Of a DNA stretch of 64,000 bases, positions 15,616 through 23,373 are shown piece by piece. Numbering within the stretch: position 1 is the first letter of the stretch; every line of letters starts with the position of its first letter. The stretch is taken from the NCBI GenBank assembly GCA_028865545.1, contig JAGWJY010000005.1, positions 43,787-107,786 on the forward strand, read 5' to 3'. This DNA is from Alphaproteobacteria bacterium (GTDB lineage: Bacteria > Pseudomonadota > Alphaproteobacteria > Micropepsales > Micropepsaceae). The notes below the pieces were generated by a model. The model was not told the DNA's origin. It was given only the letters and a program-made list of their open reading frames with translations, and did no database searches. The position numbers and the translations under genes are program-made.

Positions 15616-16371
15616 ATGCGTAGAAATGGGGCAACCCGTGGAAAAAAGCGTGCGCCGCGGCGTGTGGTCCATCGCGAACTGTTGAAGATCGAGGGCCGCG
15701 CTGTTGAGGTGAGCGTGAAACTCAATCCAAGGGCTCGGCGCCTGATTGTGAAGGTTCACCCCACGAGCGGCGAGGTCAGCGTCGTGGCGCCCTCGAAGCG
15801 GGCGCTGGACCGTGCGCTCGAGTTCGCCCGCGGCCAGACCGACTGGATCGCGCGGCAACTCGCCCATGTGCCGCAACGCGTGGCGCTGGTTCCCGGCGCG
15901 CACATTCCATTCCGCGGTGTCGATCATCAGATCGCACGCGGCGAAGATGTCCGTGCGCCGGTGTGGGTTGATAAAGATCATGCGGTCATTCATGTCGGCG
16001 GCCGCGCCGAACATGCGCCGCGCCGCCTGCTCGACTTCCTCAAACGGCAGGCGCGCCGCGAGCTGGAAGCCCGCTCCTTTGAACTGGCCGCCCGGCTGGG
16101 CCTGCGGCCGAAGCGTATCACCGTGCGCGACACCGCCAGCCGCTGGGGCTCCTGCTCGTCGACCAAATCGCTGTCGTTCTCCTGGCGGCTGATCCTGGCG
16201 CCTGCTTTCGTGCTCGATTACGTCGTCGCCCATGAAGTCGCACATTTGCGGGAAATGAATCACGGACCGCGCTTCTGGAAGCTGACGCACGAGCTGGTCG
16301 GCGACGTCAAACGGCCGCAGGCCTGGCTGCGCCAGCATGGCGCAGGCCTGCATCGCTACGGCGCGCGCTAA
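15616..16371 (+). CDS. YgjP/SprT-like zinc metallohydrolase (DUF45)
   Basis: A 251-residue protein from ATG 15616, preceded by AAAAGGGA. The HExxH zinc motif is in [19 protein letters not shown], with the third histidine in [25 protein letters not shown] is the diagnostic DUF45 stretch. One E. coli relative (YgjP) is reported as a UTP pyrophosphatase; others are called metal-dependent hydrolases. Divergent from the VOC gene with 42 bases between starts. Confidence 0.9.
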   Translation: MRRNGATRGKKRAPRRVVHRELLKIEGRAVEVSVKLNPRARRLIVKVHPTSGEVSVVAPSKRALDRALEFARGQTDWIARQLAHVPQRVALVPGAHIPFRGVDHQIARGEDVRAPVWVDKDHAVIHVGGRAEHAPRRLLDFLKRQARRELEARSFELAARLGLRPKRITVRDTASRWGSCSSTKSLSFSWRLILAPAFVLDYVVAHEVAHLREMNHGPRFWKLTHELVGDVKRPQAWLRQHGAGLHRYGAR

Positions 16372-16374
16372 AGC

Positions 16375-18348
16375 TCAGGTGCCGCTGAACAACTTGTCCA
16401 GCAGCTGCTGCAAGCCGTCGCTTTCCGCGGGCTTCTGATCGGGCTGGCCAGCGACGGCAACGGCCTGTCCGGCAAGCGGCCGTACCGGCAGACCGGCTTC
16501 GGCGTTCTCCATGAACGTCTTCCAGATATAGGCCGGCAGCTTGCCGCCCGTGGCCCGCTTCATCGGCGCATTGTCGTCGTTGCCGACCCACACACCACAC
16601 ACCAAATCGGCGGTGAAGCCGACAAACCAAGCGTCGCGATAATCTTGGGTCGTGCCGGTCTTGCCGGCGCTCGGCCTCTCGTCAAGCCGCGCCGCCTTGC
16701 CGGTGCCCGTCTGCACAACTTGCGACATGATCGTCGTCATTTTTGCGAGATTGTCCTGCGACATGACTTGGTCCGGCGCGCCGGCCTTGCGCTGCCACAG
16801 GATCTTTCCGTCTTTCGTGCGTATGCGGATGATACCGTAAGGCGCCACGCCGTCGCCGCCATTGGCGAAGGGTGCGTAAGCGGAGGTCAATTCGAGCGGC
16901 GTCACCACACTGGTACCCAATGCAAGAGAAGTCACCGCCATAAGCGGTGTGTCGATGCCCAGCCGCTTGGCTGTGCGGGCGACGACGGCGGGTCCGACTT
17001 CCGCGGTCAGTTGCGCGGCCACAGAATTGGAGGAATCGGCGAAGGCCTTGGTCAGCGTGATTTCGCCCTGATATTCGCCTTCGAAATCGGCGGGCTTCCA
17101 GCCGTGAATGTCCACCGGCGCGTCGTCCATCAGATCATCGGGATTATGCCCGTGTTCGAAGGCGGCCAGATAAACGAAGGGCTTGAAAGCCGAACCGGGT
17201 TGGCGCTGCGCGTCGGTGGCACGGTTGTAAGAACTGTCCTCGTAAGAACGCCCACCCACCATGGCGCGTACGGCGCCGTCCGGCGTCATGGCGACGAGCG
17301 CAGCCTGGCTGGCGTCGAATTTGTCGCCGTCTTCGTCCAGGCCGGCGTTGACGGCGCGTTCTGCTTCGGCCTGCGCGTCCAAATCGAAACTGGTGTCGAC
17401 AATCAGCGCTTCCTTGGCGTCGCCGACATAGCCGGGAATCTGCGAGATCACCCAGTCGGCGAAATAACCCGAACCCGGCGTCGCCGTGCCGCGCACGATG
17501 CGCGAGCGTGTGGCCTGCGCATCCTCGCAGGTGCGCGCATCGATATAGCCCGCCTCCTGCATGGCATGCAGCACGACATTGGCACGGGCCTGACTGGCGT
17601 CCGGATCGGCGAGCGGGTTGTAGTGGGCGGGCGCCTTCACACTGCCGGCCAGCATCGCCGCCTCGGGCAGTGAGAGCTTCTCCGCGCGCTTGCCGAAGAA
17701 ACGTTCGGCGGCAGCCTCGATGCCGTAAACGCCGGCACCGAAATAGACGCGGTTGAGATAGAGCGTAAGGATTTGATCCTTGCTGTAGCGCGACTCCAGA
17801 TAGAGCGCGAGCACGGCTTCCTCGATCTTGCGGTCGAAAGTGCGCTTGGGCTGCAGGAACAGGTTCTTCGCCAATTGCTGGGTCAGCGTCGAGCCGCCCT
17901 GCACGACGTGGCCCACCATCATGTTCTCAAAAGCCGCCCGCATGATTCCGATAGGGTCGATGCCGATGTTCTCGCGGAAGCGCCGGTCCTCGATGGCGAT
18001 AAAGGCGTTGGGCACATAGGACGGCAGTTTGGTGACGTCCACCATGACGCCCTGGGTGAGGCCGCGTTGGGCGATCAGCCTTCCGCGGTCGTCCAGAATG
18101 GTGATGGCGCGCGACGGGCCATTCACCAACAGACTGTTGACGTCGGGCAATTCCGACAAAAAGCGCGAATAGAATATCCCGCCGAAGATGGCGCCCCAGG
18201 CAGCGACCAGCACCACCACATAAGGCCAAGTCCGCTTGCGTGGTTTGCGCTTGGCGCCGCGTTCGGGCGGCTGCTCGCCATCACCCTCGGCGATGGCCGC
18301 AATGCGCTCGCGCGTGCGCCGGTTTGTCTCGGATTGCTTGCGCACCAT
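16375..18348 (-). CDS. Class A penicillin-binding protein (PBP1A family)
   Basis: Bifunctional peptidoglycan synthase of 657 residues. A basic cytosolic tail (1-40) precedes one transmembrane helix (42-61). The GT51 glycosyltransferase domain has catalytic Glu120 in [11 protein letters not shown] and [14 protein letters not shown]. The transpeptidase domain has Ser386-x-x-Lys389 (PGSAFKPF), SSN at 439-441 and KTG at 563-565. It is shorter than E. coli PBP1A (850 residues) and lacks the inserted OB domain. No other in-frame ATG exists before the membrane helix, so 18348 (or the adjacent GTG) is the start. That start lies two bases after a long hairpin containing the ribosome site, annotated separately. 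Confidence 0.94.
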   Translation of the reverse strand: MVRKQSETNRRTRERIAAIAEGDGEQPPERGAKRKPRKRTWPYVVVLVAAWGAIFGGIFYSRFLSELPDVNSLLVNGPSRAITILDDRGRLIAQRGLTQGVMVDVTKLPSYVPNAFIAIEDRRFRENIGIDPIGIMRAAFENMMVGHVVQGGSTLTQQLAKNLFLQPKRTFDRKIEEAVLALYLESRYSKDQILTLYLNRVYFGAGVYGIEAAAERFFGKRAEKLSLPEAAMLAGSVKAPAHYNPLADPDASQARANVVLHAMQEAGYIDARTCEDAQATRSRIVRGTATPGSGYFADWVISQIPGYVGDAKEALIVDTSFDLDAQAEAERAVNAGLDEDGDKFDASQAALVAMTPDGAVRAMVGGRSYEDSSYNRATDAQRQPGSAFKPFVYLAAFEHGHNPDDLMDDAPVDIHGWKPADFEGEYQGEITLTKAFADSSNSVAAQLTAEVGPAVVARTAKRLGIDTPLMAVTSLALGTSVVTPLELTSAYAPFANGGDGVAPYGIIRIRTKDGKILWQRKAGAPDQVMSQDNLAKMTTIMSQVVQTGTGKAARLDERPSAGKTGTTQDYRDAWFVGFTADLVCGVWVGNDDNAPMKRATGGKLPAYIWKTFMENAEAGLPVRPLAGQAVAVAGQPDQKPAESDGLQQLLDKLFSGT

Positions 18349-18350
18349 GC

Positions 18351-18392
18351 GTTAACCCTTGGAGGCGGCAACTTTGGCCTCCAAGGGTTAAC
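18351..18392 (-). promoter_or_regulatory. Perfect 16-bp hairpin covering the PBP ribosome binding site
   Basis: GTTAACCCTTGGAGGC, 10-base loop, GCCTCCAAGGGTTAAC: all 16 pairs match. In the minus-strand transcript the 3' arm contains AAGGG, seven bases before the PBP AUG, and the stem ends two bases from AUG. The only evident ribosome site is therefore paired in the folded RNA. The hairpin also lies 24 bases after the DUF2807 stop, but no T tract follows, so a pure terminator role is less likely. Confidence 0.75.
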
Positions 18393-18416
18393 AGGCGTTA
18401 AACAAATCTGGCGGCT

Positions 18417-19340
18417 TCAGTTGCCGATTTTGAGGTTCGCCATGCCGTCGCTGGAAAGCTTGCCGCGATAAGCCTTGATCTTGACGCTTCCCGACCCCAG
18501 GGCACTAACCCTCGGGTCCACCGCGGTGCCGCCGAAATTCAGGCTGCCGGATCCCATAATATCGACATTCAGTGGATCGGCGGTGCCGTCCGCGATGGTG
18601 GCCGAACCCGAACCGGCGATGTCCACTTTGGTCGGACCATTGACGCTCGCCGCCGTAAAGTCGCCGGAGCCGGCGATGTCCACATTGACGCCGTGGGCGA
18701 TGCGCCCGACCGCGATCGAGCCGGAACCGGCGATATCGGCATTCACCGAATCCGCTGCGCCGACGCGAATGTCGCCGCTGCCGGCCGTATCCGCCTTCAG
18801 CGGGCCTGCAACATCGCCCACCGTCACCTTGCCGGACCCGGCCAGCGAAATTTTCGCTTCGGAAACGCGTCCGATCGTCGTCTCGGTGCTGCCGTCGGCG
18901 GAAAAGTTCATCGGGCCGTCGGTGTTGCCGATATTGGCGTTGCCGATCAGGTCGTCGACCTTCACCCGCGTGCCTTTGGGCACGACGACATTGATGATGA
19001 GGTTTTTCGATTTGTTTTCGCCCAGATGCGAGAAATCAAACCAGCGGTGCCAATCCCACACATCGTTGAGGTTGTGGCCCTCGATGACGAGTTCGCCGTT
19101 CGTGGCATGAACGGTCAACGTGTTGACGCGCTGCCTGAGGCCGTTGACCTGCAGAAGTACCGGCCCGCCATCCCGGACGTCGACTTTCAGGTTGCCCACG
19201 ACGCCGTTGACCCGGAGGGCATGGACATTGAAAGTCTGTTGCTGACCTGTGATCCAGTCGGAGTCAGCCGCCCTGGCAGGCAGGATGACGAGGGCGGCAA
19301 TGGCCGCGCCGATCACAAAAGATTCGATCCGGTTGCGCAT
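18417..19340 (-). CDS. Exported DUF2807 (GIN domain) protein
   Basis: A 307-residue protein from ATG 19340 with GGAGGCACC upstream. The signal peptide is MRNRIESFVIGAAIAALVILPARAA. Residues from about 130 on form a right-handed beta-helix-like array. The unit is about 18-20 residues with the core AGSGx(I/V)xVG: SLAGSGKVTVGDV, DTAGSGDIRVGAA, DIAGSGSIAVGRI, DIAGSGDFTAASV, DIAGSGSATIADG, DIMGSGSLNFGGT, SALGSGSVKIKAY. It probably resides in the periplasm or outer membrane as a structural or ligand-binding protein. Same strand as the PBP gene downstream. Confidence 0.85.
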   Translation of the reverse strand: MRNRIESFVIGAAIAALVILPARAADSDWITGQQQTFNVHALRVNGVVGNLKVDVRDGGPVLLQVNGLRQRVNTLTVHATNGELVIEGHNLNDVWDWHRWFDFSHLGENKSKNLIINVVVPKGTRVKVDDLIGNANIGNTDGPMNFSADGSTETTIGRVSEAKISLAGSGKVTVGDVAGPLKADTAGSGDIRVGAADSVNADIAGSGSIAVGRIAHGVNVDIAGSGDFTAASVNGPTKVDIAGSGSATIADGTADPLNVDIMGSGSLNFGGTAVDPRVSALGSGSVKIKAYRGKLSSDGMANLKIGN

Positions 19341-19565
19341 GGTGCCTCCAGGGGCAATTCGTGTCCGAATGACAGATAGGCTCTCCCCACTGTTATGGAC
19401 GCACAATAAATTTCACAGAGCCAGCCCCCACCGAGGGAAGGGGAACAAAATAGCGACGGCGGCTGGGATCTGCGGTACGGCTTGAGGGAGAAACGCCGCA
19501 TCTTCCGCCCTGAATATGCAATTTCAACGCGCTCTCATCGGTTGAGCCGGTAGAGCGCCATCGCG

Positions 19566-20249
19566 CTAGGCCATCAACCGGTATCCACCGCTTTCGGTTA
19601 CCAGGATGCGGGCCTCGCCGGGGTTCAACTCGATCTTCTGGCGCAGGCGATAGATGTGGGTTTCCAGTGTGTGGGTGGTCACAGCCGGATTGTATCCCCA
19701 AACTTCATGCAGCAGGGTCTCGCGCGGCACGGTGTCCCCGCAGCGGTAGAGGTATTTGAGGATGTTGGTTTCCTTCTCGGTCAGGCGGATTTTCCGTGAA
19801 TCGCCCTCGAGCAGCAGCTTGGCGCTGGGGCGGAACGTGTAGGGGCCGATGCGATACATCGCCTCTTCGCTGCGGCCGTGACTGCGCAGATGGGCGTGGA
19901 CGCGCGCCATCAGCACGGCGAAGCGGAAGGGTTTGGTGACGTAATCATTGGCGCCGGAATCGAGACCTTCGATGGCGTCATGGTCGGTGTCCGCAGCGGT
20001 CAAAAGCAGGATGGGGCAGGTAATGCCCTGGCCACGGAAATCCCGGCAAAGCGTACGGCCGTCGCCGTCGGGCAGGCCGACGTCGAGGATCATGAACTCA
20101 TACAGGCCTTCGCTCGCCATCCGGCGCGCGCTGGCGCAATCGGCGGCTTCCACGACCATGCAATCGCTCTCTTGGCTCAATTGCTCCGCCAATGAGGTCC
20201 GGAGCATGTCGTCGTCTTCGACCAGCAAAACGCGCTTGGCGCTGGACAT
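19566..20249 (-). CDS. OmpR-family response regulator, orphan
   Basis: A 227-residue regulator: receiver domain with acidic pocket VEDDD, phospho-acceptor Asp in FMILDVGLPDGDGRTLC and the Lys in DYVTKPFRF. The winged helix is of PhoB/OmpR type (LTEKETNILKYLYRCGDTVPRETLLHEVWGYN, THTLETHIYRLRQKIE). No histidine kinase is adjacent; the PBP and DUF2807 genes downstream hint at an envelope role, but only by position. The 225-base gap between it and the DUF2807 gene contains no gene I can support. Confidence 0.92.
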   Translation of the reverse strand: MSSAKRVLLVEDDDMLRTSLAEQLSQESDCMVVEAADCASARRMASEGLYEFMILDVGLPDGDGRTLCRDFRGQGITCPILLLTAADTDHDAIEGLDSGANDYVTKPFRFAVLMARVHAHLRSHGRSEEAMYRIGPYTFRPSAKLLLEGDSRKIRLTEKETNILKYLYRCGDTVPRETLLHEVWGYNPAVTTHTLETHIYRLRQKIELNPGEARILVTESGGYRLMA

Positions 20250-20320
20250 ATTGGGGGATCATCCGAGGGGCGGCGCAGGACTCTACCCGGTTTTGCAGCG
20301 CGGGTGTATTGGGAAGACGC

Positions 20321-21412
20321 ATGCACAAATCCGCCCCTTTCCGAAAACGTCCGAAATCGGCGCCAGCCGGATCATCTCTTGCGCGCGTGGCACGCGCCGC
20401 CGACGCCTTGCGTCAGGGCCTGCCGATCCGTCTCGAAGGGCGCACAACGTTTACGATGCTGGCGGCGGAAACACTCGGAGACCATCGTCCCGGCAAAGGC
20501 GCCATGCTGGTCCTGAGCCATGCGCGCGCGCGCACTTTGAAAATCCGTCTCTACACGCCCGATATCGTAGCATTGCCGCTCGATGCGCGCACGACGGCGG
20601 AGCGCATCCGCGCCATCGCCGATCCTACCGCCGATCTTGCCACACCGTTGAAGGGACCGTTCGAGCCCGTACGCGAAAAACTTCCGGAAGCTTTCACCGC
20701 TTCGGTGAAGCTGGCGAAGCTCGCGGGCCTGCTGCCCGCAGCAGTTCTGCGCAAGGCGGGCACGAAACGCGGCACCGTGGACGTTTCTGTGAAGGACATT
20801 CTCTCTTACGAAACGGCCGCCGCCGCGAGCTTGAAGCTGGTGACGCGCGCGCGCGTGCCGCTGCAAGGCGCCGAACACACGGAGCTCGTCGCCTTCCGCT
20901 CCGGCGACGGCGCGCCGGAGAACATCGCCATCGTCATCGATCGTCCGCTGACGCCCGGACCGGTGCTGGCGCGATTGCATTCGGAATGCTTCACCGGCGA
21001 TCTTCTGGGCTCGCTAAAATGCGATTGCGGCGCGCAGCTGCGCGGCGCCATCGAAACGATCTCCAAGGCCGGCGGCGGCGTGCTGCTCTATCTGGCGCAG
21101 GAAGGTCGCGGCATCGGGCTGATCAACAAGCTGCGCGCCTATCGCCTGCAGGACCAAGGCTTCGACACCATCGAAGCCAATGAGCGGCTCGGCTTCGAGG
21201 ACGACGAACGGCTCTATGCCGTCGCCGCAAGAATGCTCGAGCTTCTGGGTTACAAATCCGTGCGGCTGCTGACCAACAACCCGGAGAAAGTCAAAGGCCT
21301 CGAAGCCGCCGGCATCGTGGTGGCGGAGCGCGTTCCCCATGCCTTCCCCAGCAACGATCACAACCGCGCTTATCTGCGCACCAAGGCCGAAAAGGCCGGG
21401 CATCTTCTCTGA
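20321..21412 (+). CDS. ribA: GTP cyclohydrolase II with a degenerate RibB-like N-terminal domain
   Basis: Opens the imidazole ring of GTP, the first step of riboflavin synthesis. The C-terminal 200 residues carry the zinc site HSECFTGDLLGSLKCDCGAQL, the catalytic loop LAQEGRGIGLINKLRAY and NERLGFEDDERLYAVAARML. The first 150 residues (ADALRQGLPIRLEGRTTFTMLAAETLG) align in position with DHBP synthase (RibB) but lack its acidic EDREN substrate motif, so that half is probably inactive. 363 residues from ATG 20321, preceded by GGGAAG. The longer ORF start overlaps the divergent regulator. Confidence 0.92.
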   Translation: MHKSAPFRKRPKSAPAGSSLARVARAADALRQGLPIRLEGRTTFTMLAAETLGDHRPGKGAMLVLSHARARTLKIRLYTPDIVALPLDARTTAERIRAIADPTADLATPLKGPFEPVREKLPEAFTASVKLAKLAGLLPAAVLRKAGTKRGTVDVSVKDILSYETAAAASLKLVTRARVPLQGAEHTELVAFRSGDGAPENIAIVIDRPLTPGPVLARLHSECFTGDLLGSLKCDCGAQLRGAIETISKAGGGVLLYLAQEGRGIGLINKLRAYRLQDQGFDTIEANERLGFEDDERLYAVAARMLELLGYKSVRLLTNNPEKVKGLEAAGIVVAERVPHAFPSNDHNRAYLRTKAEKAGHLL

Positions 21413-21497
21413 CACGGCAAAATCTGCCGGGGGCCTGCGCCGCGCACCTCGGTATTCCGCCCTCGCCGTCTGGCAAGACGCTTGCTTGTAGGACGCT

Positions 21498-22085
21498 ATG
21501 ACGGCCATCGATTTCTCCAGTCATGCGGTGAATCCCGCCGCGCAGGGTCCCGCGACTGCGATCACTTCTGCGCAGAGTTCCGACAGTTCGGGCTTTTCGT
21601 TCGGCGACCTGCTGGACATCATCAATCCGCTGCAGCACATCCCGGTCGTCTCGACGATCTACCGGGCCATCACCGGCGACCAGATCGGCACGCCGGAAAA
21701 GATCGCGGGCGATACGCTGTATGGCGGCGTCATCGGCTTCATCGCGTCGGTCGCGGACTCCGCCTTTCAGGCGATTACGGGCAAGAATGTCGGCGATACG
21801 GTGCTGGCCTTCCTGGAAGGCGACGGAGCGACACAAACCACATCGGCTCCGACACCGACAAATGTCGCCAGTGCGCAAACCGGTACTGCCAGTGCAGCAG
21901 CACAGCCGTCGACACCCCCCGCGACGGTGACGCCGGCGAGCGCCGTCAGTGCACCCGACATCTCCGCCTTGCTGGCCTCGCTGTCGCGCAAAGGCGTCGA
22001 CGCCGACATGGCGACGCGCGCGGCCTACGCCTATCGTCAGGCGATCGGCCTGACAGCGCCGGCGCAGCTCACGCCGGCATATTAG
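21498..22085 (+). CDS. Conserved small protein of unknown function
   Basis: A 195-residue protein with no signal peptide. The most distinctive part is FSFGDLLDIINPLQHIPVVSTIYRAITGDQIG, followed by two glycine-rich hydrophobic stretches (DTLYGGVIGFIASVADSAFQAITG). A low-complexity Thr/Ala/Pro linker leads to a C-terminal helical segment (DISALLASLSRKGVDADMATRAAYAYRQAIG). I remember similar proteins in other alphaproteobacteria without a function. The two hydrophobic stretches may associate with a membrane. Its stop overlaps the convergent yggS stop. Confidence 0.7.
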   Translation: MTAIDFSSHAVNPAAQGPATAITSAQSSDSSGFSFGDLLDIINPLQHIPVVSTIYRAITGDQIGTPEKIAGDTLYGGVIGFIASVADSAFQAITGKNVGDTVLAFLEGDGATQTTSAPTPTNVASAQTGTASAAAQPSTPPATVTPASAVSAPDISALLASLSRKGVDADMATRAAYAYRQAIGLTAPAQLTPAY

Positions 22086-22762
22086 ACGCTGGTGTAATCC
22101 CTCTCGCCGAAGATGGCGGTGCCGACGCGCACATGGGTCGCGCCGTAGCGGATGGCGGTGTCGAAATCGTCGCTCATCCCCATGCTGCGATAGGGCAGAT
22201 CGGCTTCATCCGCCAGTTTCGCCAGCAAAGCAAAATGCGGCGCCGGAGGCTCGTCAAGCGGCGGAATGCACATCAAGCCGCGTAGATTCAATCCCAGCGC
22301 GCGCACCTCGGCGATGAAGGCGGCGGCGTCCTTGGGGGCCACACCCGCCTTCTGCGGTTCCTCGCCGGTGTTGACCTGGATCAACAGTTCGGGCGCGCGG
22401 CCGACCTTCTCACATTCGGTTTTCAGCACCTGCGCCAGCTTCGGCCGATCGACCGAATGAATCGCGTCGAACAGCGCCACCGCCTCGCGCGCCTTGTTGG
22501 TCTGCAAGGGGCCGATCAAATGCAACTCGATATCCGGGAATTCCTGTTTCAGCGGCGCCCATTTTGCCTGCGCTTCCTGCACACGGCTCTCACCAAACAG
22601 GCGGTGGCCCGCGGCGAGCGCCGGCCGGATATGGGCGGTGTCATGCATCTTGCTGACGGCAACCAGCCGCGTGAAGGGCGCGGGCTTCAACGCACCCTTT
22701 CGCGCCGCCTCGATGCGCGCCAGGATGAGATTGAGATTCTCCGCGATGTGTTCCGGACCCAT
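22082..22762 (-). CDS. yggS: YggS/PROSC-family pyridoxal phosphate homeostasis protein
   Basis: A 226-residue single-domain PLP-binding TIM barrel. The PLP lysine is in RLVAVSKMHDTAHIRPAL; other signatures are LFGESRVQEAQAKW, HLIGPLQTNKAREAV, LLIQVNTGEEPQKAGV, SMGMSDDFDTAIRYGATHVRVGTAIFG. Members keep free PLP levels safe and affect amino-acid pools. The start ATG 22762 fits the family (MGPEHIAEN); the ORF-track start is far upstream in the opposite gene. No ribosome site is visible, and the divergent thiE-like ATG is only three bases away. Confidence 0.93.
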   Translation of the reverse strand: MGPEHIAENLNLILARIEAARKGALKPAPFTRLVAVSKMHDTAHIRPALAAGHRLFGESRVQEAQAKWAPLKQEFPDIELHLIGPLQTNKAREAVALFDAIHSVDRPKLAQVLKTECEKVGRAPELLIQVNTGEEPQKAGVAPKDAAAFIAEVRALGLNLRGLMCIPPLDEPPAPHFALLAKLADEADLPYRSMGMSDDFDTAIRYGATHVRVGTAIFGERDYTSV

Positions 22763-22765
22763 GGC

Positions 22766-23365
22766 ATGAGCGATAGCTTGACGAGACGGAAGCTGGCAAG
22801 GGCCGCGGCGCGGCTTGCCGTGCAGGCCCGCCATGCGTTGCCGCCGCTGGTCCTGTTCACCGACGACGACCGCCTGCCGGAGCCAGTGGCCGCGGCACGT
22901 GCTTTGCCGCGCGGCAGTATGGTCGTTGTGCGCTCGCGCGACGCGGCGCGGCGCACTGTTCTTGCCGCGGCGCTGACGGTGCTGGCCCGCAAACGCGACT
23001 TGATCGTGCTGGTCGCCGGCGAGCATTTTCCGGATGCCGACGGCGTGCATCTGCCGGAGGCGCATCTCGGCGACACGATGCGGTGGCGCGCGCGACACCC
23101 ATCGCTGTTGATTACCGCATCCGTGCATTCCTTCGCAGCGCTTGGCAAAGCGATGCGCTTCTCGCTCGACGCGGTTTTTCTTTCTCCGGTCTTTCCGACG
23201 GCAAGTCACCCCGGCCGTACCGCCTTGTCGCCTGTGCGCGCGAATCTGCTGGCGCGCCGCACGCCGCTGCCGATCTATGCGCTGGGCGGAGTCGAAGCGC
23301 GCAACGCCGCGCTGCTGTCGGGGTTCGCCGGCATCGCCGCGATCGGCGCGCTGTCGGTTCGCTGA
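22766..23365 (+). CDS. Thiamine phosphate synthase-like (ThiE/TenI family) protein
   Basis: A 199-residue protein with a ThiE/TenI-like barrel pattern: LPPLVLFTDDDRLPEPVAAARALP, GVHLPEAHLGD, SVHSFAAL, DAVFLSPVFPTASHPGRTALSP, PLPIYALGGVEARNAALL. The thiamine-phosphate motif PVFPTxTKK is replaced by PVFPTASHPGRTAL, and GxHLGQxD by GVHLPEAH. It may therefore not be a true ThiE; a TenI-like or divergent role is possible. It begins three bases from the yggS start, on the opposite strand. Confidence 0.75.
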   Translation: MSDSLTRRKLARAAARLAVQARHALPPLVLFTDDDRLPEPVAAARALPRGSMVVVRSRDAARRTVLAAALTVLARKRDLIVLVAGEHFPDADGVHLPEAHLGDTMRWRARHPSLLITASVHSFAALGKAMRFSLDAVFLSPVFPTASHPGRTALSPVRANLLARRTPLPIYALGGVEARNAALLSGFAGIAAIGALSVR

Positions 23366-23373
23366 AATGACCG

